A stretch of DNA of 58,775 nt from a bacterium (GTDB lineage Bacteria; UBA9089; JASEIO01): contig JASEIO010000004.1 of the NCBI GenBank assembly GCA_030017475.1, positions 1 through 58,775 on the forward strand. The letters are read 5' to 3'. Below are positions 1 to 8,200 of the stretch, one piece after another. Each line of letters opens with the position of its first letter. The stretch's first letter is position 1. The notes below the pieces were generated by a model. That model was not told the DNA's origin. It did not search any database and saw nothing but the letters and a program-made list of their open reading frames with translations. A program made the position numbers and the translations under genes.

Positions 1-1
1 T

Positions 2-523
2 TTCTTTACCGCACTGAACATCCCAACAACCCACATAGATAGGTATGAAAGAACAGCCGCTGGAACAATGAGTATAGTTGTAGAAGGAATCTATGGAAAG
101 GCAGGACCACTAAAACTAAAATTCCATATAGGACCAGATAAGGATGAGGTAATAGAGACAGCTATTCAAGAGATAAATACAAAGACAATCGGATTGACTT
201 CGGAGGCAGGAGATAAGGCAAAACTTTCCATAATGTCTCGGGAAGAGGCAAACAATGCGATTGAATTAGCAGATAATGCAATCGACTTTATATCAGGTGA
301 GAGAGGAAAATTAGGGGCAGTTCAAAATAAACTCGAACATGCATTGAATTATACTGGAACAATGGAGGAGCAGGAAACAGCATCCTTAGGAAGAATAAGG
401 GATACAGATTATGCCCGAGAGATGATGAGATTTGCAAGGAACCAGATACTACAGCAGACAGGATTGGCAATGCTTGCCCAGGCAAATATGCAGCCACAGA
501 ATGTATTAGCGATATTGAGATAA
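2..523 (+). CDS. fliC: Flagellin, C-terminal part (cut by window edge)
   Basis: The reading frame is open from base 2, so the gene starts outside the window; the ATG at 68 is internal. The last ~100 residues are the conserved flagellin C-terminal helix: the motif SRIRDTD appears here as GRIRDTDYAREM, followed by RNQILQQTG and MLAQANMQPQ. This region forms the D0/D1 domain that packs in the filament core and carries the export and polymerisation contacts. The preceding stretch (GIYGKAGPLKLKFHIG) would be the variable outer region, the likely place for the glycans made by the island downstream. A stem-loop follows the stop. The family call is certain; which flagellin copy this is cannot be seen. 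Confidence 0.95.
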   Translation, partial: FFTALNIPTTHIDRYERTAAGTMSIVVEGIYGKAGPLKLKFHIGPDKDEVIETAIQEINTKTIGLTSEAGDKAKLSIMSREEANNAIELADNAIDFISGERGKLGAVQNKLEHALNYTGTMEEQETASLGRIRDTDYAREMMRFARNQILQQTGLAMLAQANMQPQNVLAILR

Positions 524-540
524 TCGAAGCAAACAATAGA

Positions 541-570
541 TTGGGGGAGGGATTTCCTCCCCCAAATCTA
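541..570 (+). terminator. Stem-loop after flagellin
   Basis: A perfect 10-bp stem (541-550 with 556-565, arm TTGGGGGAGG) encloses a 5-base loop 17 bases after the flagellin stop. There is no real T-run after it, so it may act as a 3' stabilising hairpin for an abundant flagellin mRNA as much as a terminator. Confidence 0.65.
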
Positions 571-692
571 CTACAACAGATGAACTTGAGAGGATTCACC
601 ACGAAGAGACACAAAGGTACAAAGAAAACAAGAGGTCAGGATTTATAATCTGTTGATTAATCTTCGTATCTTGTGGCATATCACGAGAAAAT

Positions 693-743
693 GGAAATTA
701 GGAAAATAGAGAATGACATTTAGTCTCTAATCTCCTAATTTCC
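693..743 (+). other. Interrupted 17-bp inverted repeat before flaG
   Basis: Arms 693-703 and 733-743 (GGAAATTAGGA) pair perfectly, with a second perfect 6-bp pairing inside (707-712 with 724-729). The 3' arm ends 6 bases before the ribosome binding site AGGTGGTGA of the next gene. The loop also spans simple AT-rich sequence of the kind spread between genes here, so it may be a decayed repeat and not a control element. Confidence 0.5.
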
Positions 744-762
744 AATTTAGGTGGTGATTAAG

Positions 763-939
763 ATGGAAGGAGGTATAGGTGTTGTTTATGACATAAGTCT
801 TAAGTTTTTAGTTCGGCATGGTGGAGATATTGTAACCTTAGTAGTAGATAAGCAAAGAAATAGGGTTATAAGACAGATTCCATTAAAAAGTACGATAAGA
901 CTATCCGAAGCAGCACATAAGATAGATAGCACTGCATAA
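763..939 (+). CDS. flaG: FlaG-like short flagellar protein
   Basis: A 58-residue protein. Its core (residues 8-45) follows the FlaG pattern: LKFLVRHGGDIVTLVVDK, then a turn, then VIRQIPLKS, a strand-turn-strand followed by a C-terminal helix. FlaG proteins sit between flagellin and fliD in many genomes and influence filament length. This one lacks the long N-terminal part common in FlaG. ATG 763 is chosen because AGGTGGTGA (749-757) lies 5 bases upstream; GTG codons at 751 and 754 are also possible but would overlap that site. Confidence 0.7.
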   Translation: MEGGIGVVYDISLKFLVRHGGDIVTLVVDKQRNRVIRQIPLKSTIRLSEAAHKIDSTA

Positions 940-950
940 GAGAAGAAAAG

Positions 951-1139
951 ATGCGTATCGATATCATGAAGGGGATTCAGTTGAATATAGCAAATGAACT
1001 CTCTTTGGTTCAAGAGGCACAGGAAGATCTCTTAAACCTGATCGCTTCGGGACCCCAGCAAGATTTAGTCGAAGATATGACAAAACTAAATGTAGCCTTG
1101 ATGGTGGGATTAGGTGGAAACGTAGACGAGACAGCCTGA
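951..1139 (+). CDS. Small protein, possible YjfB-like motility protein
   Basis: A 62-residue, mostly helical protein directly after flaG. Its C-terminal GLGGNVDETA resembles the conserved end of the YjfB putative motility family, whose short members end in a Gly-Gly/Gln-Asn-hydrophobic-Asp motif. The rest (residues 10-45) is an amphipathic helix rich in Leu, Glu and Asp and has no motif that I recognise. The size, the end motif and the place between flagellin and fliD support a flagellar link, but the family assignment is tentative. No strong ribosome binding site precedes the ATG (only AAGAAAAG), and the ATG at 966 is an alternative start. Confidence 0.55.
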   Translation: MRIDIMKGIQLNIANELSLVQEAQEDLLNLIASGPQQDLVEDMTKLNVALMVGLGGNVDETA

Positions 1140-1292
1140 ACAGAGGACAGATTTAAAAAGTTCTCTGACTTCTGACATCTGATCTTGAGAAGCCAGGGAG
1201 GGACTTTTAGATTATTTTAACAGGGAGGGACGGGTTCAAGGGAGCTAAAGGGGTTCCCTTGGATCCCACTTTCGGTATCTACTCCTTTTTAT
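1140..1292. other. Intergenic, simple decayed repeats
   Basis: No gene seen. It begins with CAGAGGACAGAT, a string that recurs at 12556-12567, followed by an imperfect inverted stretch (TTCTCTGACTTCTGACATCTG). A G-rich run (GGGAGGGACGGG) follows. These look like remnants of short dispersed repeats. Confidence 0.4.
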
Positions 1293-1320
1293 TAAAGTTT
1301 ATCCAATAAAATGTCGATAT
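1293..1320 (+). promoter_or_regulatory. Sigma28 (FliA) promoter for fliD
   Basis: TAAAGTTT (1293-1300), 12 bases, GTCGATAT (1313-1320). This matches the flagellar sigma factor consensus TAAAGTTT/GCCGATAA with one extra spacer base. The same 12-base spacing recurs at 12402-12429, which supports both. Predicted RNA start is near 1327. Confidence 0.8.
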
Positions 1321-1357
1321 ATATAATAGAGAATAGGAGCGATATCAAGGAGGGTTT

Positions 1358-1396
1358 ATGAAATATAGGGGTAGAGAAAGATGCTGGCAATCTTAG
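1358..1396 (+). CDS. Possible 12-residue leader peptide
   Basis: ATG 1358 is preceded by AAGGAGGG (1347-1354), one of the best ribosome binding sites in the window, and encodes MKYRGRERCWQS. Its TAG stop at 1394-1396 touches the descending arm of the terminator hairpin at 1383-1401, the geometry expected of a transcription attenuator. The peptide has three Arg plus Cys and Trp but no run of a single amino acid, so what it might sense is unknown. It could also be a chance ORF; translation is inferred from the ribosome binding site only. Confidence 0.35.
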   Translation: MKYRGRERCWQS

Positions 1397-1408
1397 CCAG
1401 CCTTTTTT
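1383..1408 (+). terminator. Terminator-like hairpin between sigma28 promoter and fliD
   Basis: GCTGGC (1383-1388) pairs with GCCAGC (1396-1401), followed by C and six T. It lies about 60 bases after the predicted sigma28 start and 36 bases before fliD, so fliD transcripts from that promoter must read through it. A near-identical hairpin follows the next gene pair at 4714-4740. Confidence 0.65.
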
Positions 1409-1444
1409 GTATCACTGAAACACAGAAGGATGGGGGTGTTTTAA

Positions 1445-4252
1445 ATGGTAGTTTCAAGGTTAGCAGGGTTAGGTTCAGGGGCTATATCTGGAATAGATTG
1501 GGAAGCCATAATCCAGCAATTGATCTATTTTGAGAGGCAGCCTGTAAGGAATTGGAGGGTTCGTCAAAGTAATTATGAATACGAGATAAACGCCTGGCGT
1601 GATGTGAACATGAGACTTAAAAACCTCCAATCAAGGGCAAATGATCTGATGAGTGCCTCTATCTGGAAGACAAAAAGGTCTACCTCCTCTAACACAGATA
1701 TTGTTGTTGCTACTTCGGGTACAGATGCAACAGAGGGTAAGTATGATGTAAGGGTAAGGCAATTGGCTACCCAATCTATATCAAAATCAACAAATGAGTT
1801 GAATACCAAAAAGGGGGCAAAGAGTACGCATGAGGTAAGGGCTGGGTCCCCAGTAGTAAATCTTGATTCAGACTTTTCCACCACAAACTTTGATAATGCA
1901 ATCGATGGGTCGATTAAGGTAAATGGCTATACATATAATATAGCGGATTATTCCAGTGTGCGGCAGCTTATGGATGACATAAATGATTATTCAAAGACTA
2001 GCTTATCAAAAGTAGCTGCTCCCGGAAAAAAGATAGATATAGAAAAACCCTGGGAAAGTGCTGGTTTTGAAAACGTACCTGTAGGTACGGTTACCATAAA
2101 TGATGTTGTATTCGATTTATCGGATTATTCCACTGTAAAGGAATTTATGGATGAGATAAATGACTTCTCAAAGGTCAGTTCTGCTCAAACAGGAAGTGGT
2201 AATACAAATGATCCTATCGATAGATTTTTTGGGACATCGGTTGATGGTACTATTACCATCAACAATACCACATTCACCATATCAAATTATAAGACAGTGG
2301 ATTCATTAATCACTGCGGTTAATAATAGCTATTTTGCAGATGCTACTTTAAGTTATGATAATGAAAAGATGTTATTTACTATCAGGAGGGATACACCTGG
2401 TACGGATTTAAATCTTTCTCAAACTGGAGAAAATCCATTCTTTACCGCGGCTAAAATCTCTGTTTTAGATGCAGATGTCACTATAACCTATGATTCTGCA
2501 ATAGATAAGTTTACTATTTCGAGGAATACGCCTGGGCAGGATCTGAATCTATCGCAATCAGGTACCCCAGGACAAGGGGAAAATCTATTCTTTAACGAGG
2601 TGAAGATCAATACCTTTCATTCAGGTGCAACTATAAGATATGACCCGACAACGGATAAGTTTTCTATCGAACACGATGATCCAGGAGCTACTTTGAAGTT
2701 ATGGCAGTCAGGTACAAACCCATTCTTTAAAGAGATCAATATATTTAAAGAGATCGATACAGAAAGGGAGTATACAACTAATGTAACAGGGGTTAATCCT
2801 TCACTTGCCCTTTATTTGGCTGGGTTTGACAATCCAGTGGGGGTTAAGGACGAAGGTGTATTCAAGATAAATAATGTGGAGATAACATGGGATGCTGATC
2901 AAGATACATTGAATGGGATTATAGGTAGAATCAATGCATCTGGGGCTCAAGTGACTGCATTCTTTGATGAATCAATGGATAAGATAAGCCTAACCTCTAA
3001 GGATTATGGGAGTAATCCTATAATGGTTTCGGATGTATCAGGTACCTTTGCCTTGACTACATTAAAGCTGCCTGAAAAAACCCCATCCGAAGACTTAGGA
3101 ACAGATGCTGCGTTTACTATCAATTCTACTAATTCGGACGATGAGATAACCAAGGGTTCTAATACCTTTACTATGAATGGGATTACATTCACCCTGAAGA
3201 ATGTATCAAAGGACCCCTGGACCAACTATTCTGATGCCAATCCTACCACCATCCAAGTGACACTTGATATATCCCAAGCAAAGGATGCCATTGAACAATT
3301 TGTTACCCAATATAATTCAACACAATCGTTTATAGAAAAGAAGATAGCCTATGATCCAGATACAAAAAAGGCAGAGGACCTGAATGCAGATATAACCGCA
3401 ATGTCTATAAATAGCCGAATAAGGAGGTTGACTACTGATAGATATAACAAACGTGCAACTATCACAAGCCAATTCCCAGTAACCCTATCAGGGGAGACAT
3501 CCATTGATGTTAGTAAGCCATTTGATCAGGCAGGTTTTGATCAAACCCCTACAGGTAAGGTTGTAATTAATAGGGTGGAATTTGATTTAGCGATTTATAC
3601 TGGTGGTTCAAAGACCGTACAGGATTTTATGAATGATGTAAAATCCAAGGCAAATGTCTCTATAACGTATGATTCAACATCGGATAGGTTTACCATAAGA
3701 AATGAGGATTATGGTGAAGATCTGGTTTTAATAGAAAAGGATTATACAAATGTAGGATTCTTTACAGAGGTAAATATAACCCCTGGTACTTATGAAACCT
3801 TAAAGAACGATATGAACAAATTGGCTGATATTGGGATAACAACAGGGAAGTATAAGTCGGATCAAAAGAATCAATTGGTGATTGATTCCGCTAAATTAGA
3901 AGCGGCATTAAGGGATAGACCAGAAGATGTAAGGAAGTTATTTGCTATAGATATGGATAAGCGGGGAGATGAGGATTATGGACTGGCTTATGAGTTATAT
4001 GAATATCTAAGCTCCTTAACAAAAAGTACTGGGGTTGTTGGAAATAAAATCAATGCATTACAGGGTTTGGTAACGGATATTGATAAGGATATGAAGGATT
4101 TTGAGGCAAGGTTAGTGATGAAGGAGGAATATCTACGGTCTCAATTTATTCTTATGGAAGAGGCAATAGGCAAGATGCAGGCCCTCTCTACATCAATTTC
4201 TGGTTATCTTACCTCTCTTCTTACCCCTAACATCAGCCTGAGATGGAAATAA
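1445..4252 (+). CDS. fliD: Flagellar hook-associated protein 2 (filament cap), oversized
   Basis: A 935-residue FliD, the cap that folds flagellin at the filament tip. The N-terminal domain (1-110) has the family opening (GLGSGAISGIDWEAIIQQL) and the C-terminal domain (787-930) ends in the usual long coiled coil. The centre is expanded by repeats. Copies of a hook-like unit (GTVTINDVVFDL, GTITINNTTFTI, GKVVINRVEFDL) occur near residues 150, 210, 265 and 695. Copies of a second unit (TYDSxxDKFTI...PGxDLNLSQSG...FF) occur near 300, 345, 395 and 740. Most FliD proteins have 450-700 residues. It is transcribed from the sigma28 promoter at 1293 through a leader and terminator. GGATGGGGG upstream supports the start, and a gene in FliS/FliT position follows after 8 bases. 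Confidence 0.95.
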   Translation: MVVSRLAGLGSGAISGIDWEAIIQQLIYFERQPVRNWRVRQSNYEYEINAWRDVNMRLKNLQSRANDLMSASIWKTKRSTSSNTDIVVATSGTDATEGKYDVRVRQLATQSISKSTNELNTKKGAKSTHEVRAGSPVVNLDSDFSTTNFDNAIDGSIKVNGYTYNIADYSSVRQLMDDINDYSKTSLSKVAAPGKKIDIEKPWESAGFENVPVGTVTINDVVFDLSDYSTVKEFMDEINDFSKVSSAQTGSGNTNDPIDRFFGTSVDGTITINNTTFTISNYKTVDSLITAVNNSYFADATLSYDNEKMLFTIRRDTPGTDLNLSQTGENPFFTAAKISVLDADVTITYDSAIDKFTISRNTPGQDLNLSQSGTPGQGENLFFNEVKINTFHSGATIRYDPTTDKFSIEHDDPGATLKLWQSGTNPFFKEINIFKEIDTEREYTTNVTGVNPSLALYLAGFDNPVGVKDEGVFKINNVEITWDADQDTLNGIIGRINASGAQVTAFFDESMDKISLTSKDYGSNPIMVSDVSGTFALTTLKLPEKTPSEDLGTDAAFTINSTNSDDEITKGSNTFTMNGITFTLKNVSKDPWTNYSDANPTTIQVTLDISQAKDAIEQFVTQYNSTQSFIEKKIAYDPDTKKAEDLNADITAMSINSRIRRLTTDRYNKRATITSQFPVTLSGETSIDVSKPFDQAGFDQTPTGKVVINRVEFDLAIYTGGSKTVQDFMNDVKSKANVSITYDSTSDRFTIRNEDYGEDLVLIEKDYTNVGFFTEVNITPGTYETLKNDMNKLADIGITTGKYKSDQKNQLVIDSAKLEAALRDRPEDVRKLFAIDMDKRGDEDYGLAYELYEYLSSLTKSTGVVGNKINALQGLVTDIDKDMKDFEARLVMKEEYLRSQFILMEEAIGKMQALSTSISGYLTSLLTPNISLRWK

Positions 4253-4260
4253 AGAGGTGA

Positions 4261-4674
4261 ATGATGAAAGAGACATTGCTTGATGATCTGAATAGTATGT
4301 CCTTTAGATTAGGGAAGATAAAAGATGTTATACAAGAGGTCTCTATTGATTTGCAGGTAGGGAATGAGGGAAGGGCAATGTTGCTATTACAAGGGATATG
4401 TAATAGTATTGATGATAGTATTGATGATATGGTCTATTTGATCGGTCAAACAAGGGACCTCTTTGGATTGGATTATTCGCATATCGCCCATGGAGATAGA
4501 AATGTTGATAAGATGATACAGGATTTAAAGGAGAATCTTCTTCAGATAATTGCTGCCTTAGAGCAAAAAGACCTTGTACTACTTTCTGACTTACTTGAAT
4601 ATAGGCTAAATCCACTACTTAGTTCCTTCCAGGATATAACAAAGGTCATTGTATCTAAGGTCTCAAACAATTAA
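4261..4674 (+). CDS. Small helical protein in FliS/FliT position
   Basis: A 137-residue, all-helical, acidic protein 8 bases after fliD and probably cotranscribed with it. It does not show the FliS N-terminal pattern (YxxxxxxTASPxxLxxMLY). The motif EQKDLVLLSDLLEYRLNPLL (residues 101-120) is of a kind seen in small proteins of flagellar clusters, but I cannot attach a family name. The position suggests a secretion chaperone for FliD or flagellin, or a protein linked to the glycosylation genes. Function is inferred from position only. The hairpin terminator at 4714 follows 40 bases later. Confidence 0.8.
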   Translation: MMKETLLDDLNSMSFRLGKIKDVIQEVSIDLQVGNEGRAMLLLQGICNSIDDSIDDMVYLIGQTRDLFGLDYSHIAHGDRNVDKMIQDLKENLLQIIAALEQKDLVLLSDLLEYRLNPLLSSFQDITKVIVSKVSNN

Positions 4675-4713
4675 AAATGAACCGTAAAATTGAGATCCCT
4701 TTGTGATAAAAGT

Positions 4714-4740
4714 GCTGGCAATAAAATAGCCAGCCTTTTT
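4714..4740 (+). terminator. Terminator of the fliD operon
   Basis: GCTGGC (4714-4719) pairs with GCCAGC (4729-4734), then C and five T. The stem and tail match the hairpin at 1383-1408 upstream of fliD, so fliD and its partner lie between two copies of the same terminator. Confidence 0.7.
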
Positions 4741-4767
4741 AATATGTTTTTGACCTAAAAATTTTAA

Positions 4768-4796
4768 TTGACAAAACAATTGATATGTATTATAAT
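4768..4796 (+). promoter_or_regulatory. Consensus sigma70 promoter facing fapA
   Basis: TTGACA (4768-4773), 17 bases, TATAAT (4791-4796): a perfect consensus. It starts transcription across the decayed gene at 4820-5150, in antisense to it, and into the FapA-like gene at 5233, giving a leader of about 430 bases. Confidence 0.75.
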
Positions 4797-4819
4797 TCCA
4801 ATATAAGAATGGCTAAGTA

Positions 4820-5150
4820 GTTTGTAAGATGTTTAACATCAAGTTTACCTCGTCCTTTTGAGTCTGTCCCACGTAAATCAAGTTAGCTGCCTTGTAGCAG
4901 GTACAACGGAAACGAAGGGATTAAACAAAAAGGTCTCTATCAGGACAGGGTTGTATCCATAACATTTTCCCAATCGTATGCAACCCTTTTAGTAACCATA
5001 CCAAGTAATTTTGGTCCAAGATTCTTTGATCTCACCCAGGGCAAGATAAGAAATCGTGTGTTATTTATTACCAGGTGTAAGTGTCGCTTCCTCTGTTCAT
5101 CAGTCTATCCTATAAACCTGTCTCTCGGTGCAATCCTCAGTTGGGGTAAA
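4820..5150 (-). pseudogene. Decayed DUF4338 / DruA-like gene
   Basis: Read on the minus strand, the region decodes as broken pieces of a DUF4338 protein, the family named DruA in the Druantia anti-phage system but mostly found near mobile elements. Recognisable pieces are APRDRFIG (about 5131-5108), a TAG at 5107-5105 where Trp is expected, TDEQRKRHLHLVINNTRFL, then ILPWVRSKNLGPKLLGMV and RVAYDWE. After frameshifts come TCYKAANLIYVGQTQ and, in another frame, KGRGKLDVKHLTN near 4820-4860. With at least one nonsense change and two frameshifts the gene is dead. It fills most of the 558-base space between the fliD operon and fapA; no RNA gene needs to be assumed there. Confidence 0.8.
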
Positions 5151-5232
5151 CTACCGACTGGAGAAGAGATAGTATCTTTTAGGAATACAAGCTGAGGGAC
5201 ATATTATCCAAACTAAAATTAGTGGGGTTACC

Positions 5233-8200
5233 ATGGATGAAAGACTTAAGGCCTTAGAGGATATGGAAGATGAACTGAGTAGATTGGAAAGGGAGCTGGA
5301 AGATAACGGAGATTCTTTGGATATTGATGAAAAGATAAAGGCATTTGAAGACTCATTAAGAGGAATAAAGACCCAGTATGTTCCTACAATTGATGGAAAG
5401 GCTGAAGTGGAAATATCAGAGGATCAACTAAAGGCATATCTAACTGTTACATCACCAAAAATCGGTGGGAAAGAAGCGAGTTTAAAAGAGGTTAAAGAAG
5501 AATTAGCAGGATTAGTTGAAGTGGATGAAGCCCGGATTCGGCATATTGTAGAGAATAAAGAGTTTGATAAGAAATTTTTGATTGCTGAAGGGATACCACC
5601 AGGTATAGGAGAAGATGCCTACCTTTCTTACAAACTTCAGGGAGAGAAGGTAGTGCCAGGACAAATCTTGGCAGTTAAAGTCCCTGCAACATGTGGCAAA
5701 CCTGGAATCTCTGTAACTGGGGATGAGATTCCTGGAAAAACAGGGGATGATTTCCAACTCATTCCAGGTAGGAATGTATCTTTATCAAGGGATGGGGTAA
5801 GGGCCTATGCTACAGATTTTGGAAGGGTTAACTGGGTAAAGGATAAAGTAAATGTTGAGCGATGTTATAAGGTTATGGGTTCGGCAAATAGGAAATTGGG
5901 TGATATTGAATTTGCGGGCAAGGTTTCGATTGAGGGAGATGTTTCAGATATCAATATTAATGCCAATTCTATCGAGGTTAAAAAAGGGGTTGTTAATGCC
6001 AAGCTAAAGGCCAAAGAAGATATTGTGGTTAAATCTTGTAAGGATTCTGAGCTAACCGCAGAAGGTAATGTCTTAATAAAAGATGACCTTGTAGGTGGAA
6101 AGGTCTTTGCAAACAGTATCCAAGCAAGAACCATTGGTGGAAGAGAAGGAGTGGAGACCCACATTTCAGTAAAAGATAAGATCTCTGCCTCTACAATCCA
6201 CAAAGGAGTAAGGATTGAAATATATAAAGAAAGGCTTTTGATAAAGGATAAAAAGGATAATATTACCTTCCATATTGAGGATGGAAAGATAAAAGGGAAG
6301 GAGTATGAAGAGATTACCCTCGAAGAAGGGATCCCTATAGAAAGAAGTAGGATTGATTTTACGAAATCCCCACCCTCTATAGTTATATCTTCAGATCTTT
6401 CCATAGAAAAGGCAAAGTTGCTTTTAGGGGTAAATGAGGAGGTAAAGATAAAAGAAGAGGGTGATAAGATAAGGGTTTTCCCTTCCTCAGCGAAGTCTTT
6501 TCCATGGGAAGAAGAGGTAACTGTAGATATAATAGTAGAAGAACCAAAGGATGGACATTTTGAATTCCAAAACACACAAGATGGGTTATATCTAATAGTT
6601 TCTCCTCCAATTGGCAAAGGTGAAAGGGTAAGTCTTGAAAAGGTCAGAGAGGAGATAAAAAGGAGAGATTTTGTTGGAGTGGATGATAAAAGGGTGGCGG
6701 AAGTGGTAAATAAATCTAATGGAGAGAAGATGAAGGTCGCAGAAAGGCAATATGATCATAGGATTGATTCTTCTATCTCTATTGAGTTATCCAAAGACTT
6801 GACTTCAGCAACAATGACTATCGCTCCCCCCAAAAAAGGTGGAAGATTACTGAATCTTACTCACCTAATGAAGGCATTAGATAAAGAGGGGATAGTAGCT
6901 GGGATTGATAAAGATGCACTAACCTCGATTTCTGAAAAGGTAGAGATTACCTCTCCTATAACTATAATGGTAGCCAAAGCCTCCCTTCCTACCAAAGGAG
7001 AAGATGCAAGATTCTCTTATAGATATGAAGGGAAGGCCATTGTTTCACAATTGTTAGCAGTAAAAGAGCCTCCTTCCTTGGGTAAACCTGGAGTGAATGT
7101 AAAAGGGGAGGAGATCCCTGCAGAATTAGGAGAGGATTTTGAAATCAAGGTAGATAAAAATGTGTTTCTATCTGAGGATGGATTGCGTGCCTATTCCTGT
7201 GTAGATGGCTGGGTATCTTGGGAGGAGAATAAGGTAAGTGTAGTAGGGGAGATTGGGAGGGAATTTGATCCAAAGAAGGATCCCCCATCTGTTGTAATTC
7301 CCTATTCCTCGATTGAGGAAGGAAAGAAAGAAGGTGCTCATCTTTTAGGTCTACCAATAGAAAAGGTGGATTATCGAGAGATGGAAGAAGGGAAAATAAG
7401 GATTGTTCCTTCGGATCTCCCTGGACCATGGGATGAAAAAGGGAGCTTTAAGTTTGTTAATACCAGGGAAGGTCTGTTTTTACAAGTCTTACCACCCAAA
7501 GGAAAGGGAGAAAGGGTAAAGGAAGAGGAGGTATTGAAAGAGATTGAAGATATGAAATTCGAGGAGATAGATTATAAAAAACTAAAGGATGTAGTGGATG
7601 AGTGTTCAGGTAAGGAGATATTGATTGGACCAAGACAGTTTATCCCAGGGATTGATAGTCAGGTAGTGGTAGAGATCTCAAGCGATAAAAAAAAGGCAAA
7701 CATTACAATTACCCCTCCAAAACCAGAGGGTTTAGAGGTTACCTTTCAAGAGGTAATCGAAATATTAAGGAAGAATAAGGTTTCAGTGGGAATCAAAGAG
7801 GATGTGATCAAGGAGGCAATAGATAAAAAACAATTTAATACATCTATATTAGTTGCTGAAGCCATTGAACCAATTCCTGGTAAGGATGGTTATATAGATT
7901 ATAGATTTAAGACAGATCAAGAGAAGATAAGATTATTAGAGGATGAACAAGGAAGGATTGACTTCAGGGAATTGAATAAATTGGAAAATGTAAAGGCAGG
8001 ACAACTCTTGGCAGTAAAGTTTCCCCCTAGCCTTGATGGAGGAAAAGAGGGGCTTTTAGTAACAGGAGAGGTAATTCCTGTCCCTTTAGGCAAGGAGGCA
8101 AGGCTTATAGGTGGAAAGAATACTATGTTATCCAATGATAAGCAGAAGCTTTATTCCAATATCTCTGGTCAACCTATATTGGTAGGAGATAGGGTATCAG

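Noticed and set aside
4678-4707. A second short leader ORF (MNRKIEIPL) before the terminator at 4714.
   Set aside because: It has no ribosome binding site, ends before the hairpin and no gene follows that it could control closely.
4800-5232. A long structured RNA (riboswitch, tmRNA or intron) between the fliD operon and fapA, suggested by a consensus promoter and a long leader ending GGGGTTACC.
   Set aside because: The stretch decodes on the minus strand as broken DUF4338 protein, and no hallmark of a c-di-GMP riboswitch, tmRNA or intron core is present.
5865-6617. A 250-codon open frame antisense to the FapA-like gene.
   Set aside because: It is a by-product of the AT-rich codon use of the sense gene; composition is Ser/Phe/Ile-rich without domain features or ribosome binding site.
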